Positions 60,655-64,000 of a stretch of 64,000 bases of DNA are shown here, one piece after another. The notes below the pieces were generated by a model, which ran no database searches, had not been told where the DNA came from, and saw only the letters and a list, made by a program, of their open reading frames with translations. The position numbers were made by a program, and so were the translations under genes. The stretch is taken from NCBI GenBank assembly GCA_041686855.1, contig JAWLDA010000004.1, forward strand, positions 1-64,000, given 5' to 3'. The DNA is from JAWLDA01 sp041686855. Its GTDB lineage: Bacteria; Bacillota; Limnochordia; DTU080; RSA5. Positions within the stretch are counted from its first letter, which is position 1, and every line of letters starts with the position of its first letter.

Positions 60655-61813
60655 TGCACTCCCTCCTCAGGCGCGGGAGGGACTGAAGCACGCGCGCCGT
60701 GTCGTCGTAAAAGTGGGCACCAGCACCTTGGCCGACTCGTCAGGACAGCCCAATACTCCCCAAATCGAAGGGCTCGTCCGCCAATTGGTCGAATGCGCCT
60801 CCGAGGGCCGTGAAGTGGTGTTGGTCACGTCGGGGGCGATCGGCGCCGGGATGGGCCGTTTGGGACTCCCCGCAAGGCCGCGCACCATCCCTGAGAAGCA
60901 GGCGGTGGCCGCAGTCGGGCAAGGTCTCCTGATGCAGATGTACGAGCGCCTCTTTGAAGAGCACGGTCACGTGGTCGGACAACTTCTGCTCACCCGCGAA
61001 GATCTCACCAGCCGCAAACGGCACCTCAACTCACGCAACACGTTGTTTAGTCTGTGGCGACTGGGCGTCATCCCGATCGTGAACGAGAACGACACCGTCG
61101 CCGTCGACGAGATCAAGTTTGGAGATAACGATACACTGGCGGCTCTCGTCGCGAGTTTAGTCGCCGCAGACCTGTTGATCGTCCTTTCGGACGTCGACGG
61201 CGTCTACGCCGGGAACCCCAAGACGCACCCGAACGCCAGACTCCTGACGATCGTGGAGAGCATCACCGACGACATCGAGCGCGTCGCGGGCGGGCCTGGC
61301 ACGCGCTTTGGCAGCGGTGGTATGTCGACTAAGATTCAAGCCGCTAAAGTCGCCACCGCAGGCGGTACGGCGACGGTGATCGCTAACGGTCGGCAGACGG
61401 ACGTAATTCGAGCGATTTTGCGCGGGGAACCGGTCGGTACGCTATTCGTCCCTCAGAGCGAGCGGATGGCCGGCCGCAAACGCTGGATCGCGTTTCACCA
61501 GGCGCCTTTGGGACGCCTGCGAGTCGACGACGGCGCTGCTCGGGCTATCGCCGACGGGGGACGCAGCCTCCTGCCGGTGGGTGTGGTCAGCGTCGACGGG
61601 GAGTTTGACGAGGGAGACGTAGTCCAAGTGGTCGATCCCGCCAATCGAGAAATTGCCCGCGGTTTAGTGAACTACTCGTCCGTCGACGTTCGCAAGATTA
61701 TCGGTTCTGCCAGCCACGAGATAGTGCAGCGGCTTGGGTACAAGTACTACGATGAAGTGGTGCACAGGGACAACATGGTGGTCTCGTGGAGACAAGGGAG
61801 GAAATCACCTTGA
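60647..61813 (+). CDS. proB: Glutamate 5-kinase
   Basis: First enzyme of proline synthesis, phosphorylating glutamate. The 388-residue protein has the amino-acid-kinase domain (VVVKVGTSTL, VTSGAIGAGMGRLGL, NENDTVAVDEIKFGDNDTLAA, LSDVDGVYAGNP, FGSGGMSTKIQAA) and a C-terminal PUA domain (from about residue 285). ATG 60647 overlaps the obg end; no strong ribosome site is seen, suggesting coupling. It overlaps proA by four bases. Confidence 0.95.
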   Translation: MSNALPPQAREGLKHARRVVVKVGTSTLADSSGQPNTPQIEGLVRQLVECASEGREVVLVTSGAIGAGMGRLGLPARPRTIPEKQAVAAVGQGLLMQMYERLFEEHGHVVGQLLLTREDLTSRKRHLNSRNTLFSLWRLGVIPIVNENDTVAVDEIKFGDNDTLAALVASLVAADLLIVLSDVDGVYAGNPKTHPNARLLTIVESITDDIERVAGGPGTRFGSGGMSTKIQAAKVATAGGTATVIANGRQTDVIRAILRGEPVGTLFVPQSERMAGRKRWIAFHQAPLGRLRVDDGAARAIADGGRSLLPVGVVSVDGEFDEGDVVQVVDPANREIARGLVNYSSVDVRKIIGSASHEIVQRLGYKYYDEVVHRDNMVVSWRQGRKSP

Positions 61814-63105
61814 GTCTAGACCTTTCGGATGCTCATGTCACGGGGAGAACGGAGCGCGTGAGCGAGCCAGTGAGTAAGGCCCGTATGGCGAAGCGGGCGG
61901 CGCGCGGGTTGGCGTTGCTCTCGCGGGGCGAGAAAGACGAGGCCCTCACGCGGATGGCGGATGCACTGATTCACCATGCCGATGTGATCCTTGAGGCAAA
62001 CGCCAAGGACGTCGAAGGCGCTGAGAAGAGCGGCGCGCCAAGCGCCCGCATCGACCGGTTACGCCTCACGCGTCAACGCATCGAGACGATCGCCGACGGA
62101 GTGCGAGAGATTGTCGAACTCGACGACCCCATCGGGCGCGTCGATCGAGCCTGGCGCCAGCCGAACGGATTGGAGATCTCCCAGGTACGTGTGCCCCTGG
62201 GGGTGATCGGAATCATCTACGAGGCACGGCCCAATGTGACGGCAGACGCGGCCGCCTTGTGTCTGAAGTCGGGAAACGCTGCGATTCTGCGCGGGAGTTC
62301 GGATGCCATCCATTCCAACAAGGCGATTGCCTCCGTGTTGCAACAGGCGCAGTCCGAGGCGGGTCTGCCGGAAGGCTCGCTGGTGCTCATCGAAGATACA
62401 CGTCGCGAGACCGCACAGGAGATGATGCGTCTGAACGGTCTCATCGACGTACTCATCCCGCGGGGCGGCGCCGGGCTGATCCAGGCGGTAGTGCAACACG
62501 CCACCGTTCCGGTGATCGAGACAGGTGTGGGTAATTGCCACGTATACGTGGACCGCGACGCCGACTTGGAGAAGGCGCTGTCAATCATTGTGAACGCGAA
62601 GACGCAACGCCCGTCGGTCTGTTGTGCGGCGGAGAGCCTCTTGGTTCACCAGGAGGTGGCCGAGGCATTTCTTCCGAGGGCGGCTCAGGCACTCGCTGCA
62701 GCTGGGGTGGCCTTGCGTGGGTGTGAAAGGACACGGGCGCTCGTCCCCACAGCGGAGCCCGCGACCGAGGACGACTGGCTGTGTGAGTACCTCGATCTGA
62801 TTCTCGCCGTCCGTGTCGTCGACTCGTTGGATGACGCAATTGAGCACATCGACAGGTACGGTTCTCATCATTCTGATGCCATTGTCTCGGAGAATTACAC
62901 CTCAGTGCGCCGCTTTACACGGGAGGTTGACTCCGCTGCGGTGTATGCGAACGCGTCGACGTACTTTACGGACGGGAACCAATTCGGCTTTGGAGCCGAG
63001 ATCGGCATTAGCACCCAGAAATTACACGTCAGAGGTCCGATGGGCCTCCCCGAACTCACAACAACGAAGTACGTCGTGTTTGGGGAAGGGCACATCCGTA
63101 CATGA
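61810..63105 (+). CDS. proA: Glutamate-5-semialdehyde dehydrogenase
   Basis: Reduces glutamyl phosphate to the semialdehyde, second step of proline synthesis. The 431-residue protein has the conserved VPLGVIGIIYEARPNVTADAA split over about 132-152 and GNAAILRGSSDA. The catalytic cysteine is within RPSVCCAAESLLV, and GSHHSDAIVSEN lies near the C-terminus. TTG 61810 follows gggagg by eight bases; GTG 61786 would extend it into proB further. The stop overlaps the nadD ATG (ATGA). Confidence 0.95.
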   Translation: MSLDLSDAHVTGRTERVSEPVSKARMAKRAARGLALLSRGEKDEALTRMADALIHHADVILEANAKDVEGAEKSGAPSARIDRLRLTRQRIETIADGVREIVELDDPIGRVDRAWRQPNGLEISQVRVPLGVIGIIYEARPNVTADAAALCLKSGNAAILRGSSDAIHSNKAIASVLQQAQSEAGLPEGSLVLIEDTRRETAQEMMRLNGLIDVLIPRGGAGLIQAVVQHATVPVIETGVGNCHVYVDRDADLEKALSIIVNAKTQRPSVCCAAESLLVHQEVAEAFLPRAAQALAAAGVALRGCERTRALVPTAEPATEDDWLCEYLDLILAVRVVDSLDDAIEHIDRYGSHHSDAIVSENYTSVRRFTREVDSAAVYANASTYFTDGNQFGFGAEIGISTQKLHVRGPMGLPELTTTKYVVFGEGHIRT

Positions 63106-63707
63106 AGCGCGTCGGAGTCCTCGGTGGCACGTTCGATCCCATTCATGTGGGTCACTTGATTGTCGCCGAATCCGTGAGAGTGCAGGCCAACCTCGATCAG
63201 GTTCTCTTTGTGCCGGCAGGGATTCCGCCGCACAAGGATGCGAGGGGCCTCACTTCGGGATGGGACCGTTACATGATGACGGCGCTTGCGATCGCAGATC
63301 ATCCGCATTTTCGAGTGAGCAGGGTCGATTTGGAGCGGTCTGGACCCAGTTACACCGTGGACACCTTGGCACAGCTCAACCGGGAGCTGGCCCCGGTTGA
63401 GCTCTACTTCATCATGGGTAGCGATTCGTTGGCTCAACTCATGACGTGGTTTCGACCCGACCGTCTCCTTAACGAGAATCGGGTGATTGTCGCCACACGT
63501 CCCGGCTGGACGCTGGCGAGCGCTCGAGATGGATTGGGTGCGCTCTATGAGGCGCACGCCGACCGCATCCAACTGGTCGAAGTGCCCGGCATTGATGTGG
63601 CCAGCCGTGAGATCCGCGGACGCGTGCGGCAAGGGGCGTCGATTCGCTACCTCGTGCCGGACGTCGTTCTGCGTTATATCGAGGCGCACGAAGTTTATGG
63701 GGCGTGA
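63102..63707 (+). CDS. nadD: Nicotinate-mononucleotide adenylyltransferase
   Basis: Converts NaMN and ATP to deamido-NAD. The 201-residue nucleotidyltransferase has GGTFDPIHVGH (8-18), the PPHK motif in AGIPPHKDA and MGSDSLAQLMTW. The C-terminal SREIRGRVRQG replaces the usual ISSTxIR. The ATG overlaps the proA stop codon. The order obg-proBA-nadD-yqeK is characteristic of Bacillota. Confidence 0.95.
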   Translation: MKRVGVLGGTFDPIHVGHLIVAESVRVQANLDQVLFVPAGIPPHKDARGLTSGWDRYMMTALAIADHPHFRVSRVDLERSGPSYTVDTLAQLNRELAPVELYFIMGSDSLAQLMTWFRPDRLLNENRVIVATRPGWTLASARDGLGALYEAHADRIQLVEVPGIDVASREIRGRVRQGASIRYLVPDVVLRYIEAHEVYGA

Positions 63708-63712
63708 GGTGG

Positions 63713-64000
63713 ATGCAGATTTTGAGTGAGCTGGAACGCCTGCGGGAGCGCTTTGGCGAGCTTGGACAGGAAGTTGCGCGCCGTCTCACCCCTAAGCGGT
63801 GGGCGCACACACAACGTGTCGCTGAGACGGCGGTGCAGTTGGCGATGCACTGGGGCGCTGACACGGCGAAGGCGTATTTAGCTGGCCTTTTGCATGATGT
63901 TGCGAAGGATCTCTCCAGGAAAAGCCTGTTGAATACGGCACTAGATTTTGGTATAGTATTGACAGCTTTCGAGACGGCCACTCCCGCGCTCATCCACGCT
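63713..64000 (+). CDS. yqeK: YqeK-family HD-domain Ap4A hydrolase, partial at the window edge
   Basis: Only the first 96 codons are inside the window and the frame is still open at 64000. The residues KRWAHTQRVAETAVQLA and AGLLHDVAKDL (HD pair) match YqeK, a metal-dependent hydrolase of diadenosine tetraphosphate that follows nadD in Bacillota. Full family length is about 190 residues, so roughly half is missing. The ATG at 63713 has gaggtgg directly upstream, unusually close, so the true start could differ. Confidence 0.88.
   Translation, partial: MQILSELERLRERFGELGQEVARRLTPKRWAHTQRVAETAVQLAMHWGADTAKAYLAGLLHDVAKDLSRKSLLNTALDFGIVLTAFETATPALIHA

Overview
The window is a GC-rich bacterial chromosome segment holding 56 protein-coding genes, one cut by the right edge, plus a few RNA and repeat elements. 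No rRNA, tRNA, CRISPR array or transposase gene was found. Several features point to a sporulation-lineage Bacillota (Firmicutes): the gene order mreBCD-mrdA-minCDE-rodA-spoIVFB-rng-rplU-prp-rpmA-obg-proBA-nadD-yqeK, a T-box leader before valS, SpoIID and SpoIVFB homologues, an L27 protein with the N-terminal extension cut by Prp, GatCAB, and sigma-A-type promoters. MinE, a large RNase E/G, a ferredoxin-dependent 2-oxoacid oxidoreductase and the high GC suggest a deep clostridial or Limnochordia/Thermaerobacter-like lineage rather than Bacillus. That placement is inference. GTG and TTG starts are unusually common.

Layout. 1-1369: a degenerate array of about 229-bp tandem repeats with conserved palindromes, without a credible gene. 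1370-2653: orphan sugar-binding protein, then a terminator, a 16-bp minisatellite and a strong promoter for hpt. 3497-3606: a 10-bp-periodic GATC repeat before guaA. 5256-12024: compact histidine operon hisZ-G-D-B-H-A-F-IE, followed by a KbaZ/GatZ-like gene. 13418-18002: a LysM-bearing S11 carboxypeptidase homologue that has lost all three catalytic motifs, pcrA, and on the minus strand an intact S11 paralogue. 18021-24160 (minus): KorB, KorA and a fused FAD/Fe-S dehydrogenase of the YdiJ type. 24355-30462: ligA, gatCAB and an Lgt-like membrane protein without the Lgt signature. 30544-34867: a catabolic-looking trio (enolase superfamily, PHP hydrolase, sulfatase). 34889-41139: T-box, valS, folC, SPOR protein, spoIID. 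41235-45721: mrp, trxB (minus), a second orphan sugar-binding protein, then a ubiquitin-like sulfur carrier with a blocked C-terminus and a JAMM protease. 45843-55899: maf, radC and the shape/division cluster ending in spoIVFB. 56356-64000: rng, rplU, prp, rpmA, obg, proB, proA, nadD and the start of yqeK.

How it works together. The left half is nucleotide and histidine metabolism: hpt and hisG use PRPP, guaA makes GMP, and HisHF releases AICAR to purine synthesis. The centre handles DNA repair, tRNA amidation and anaerobic-type 2-oxoacid metabolism. The right half is the envelope elongation and division machine plus ribosome and RNA maturation. Items most worth a second look are the S11 pseudoenzyme/enzyme pair, the sulfur carrier ending in GGVG next to a JAMM protease, the enolase-PHP-sulfatase cassette, the three unrelated periodic repeats (229, 16 and 10 bp), the truncated SpoIVFA-like gene, and the apparent ATC start of obg.
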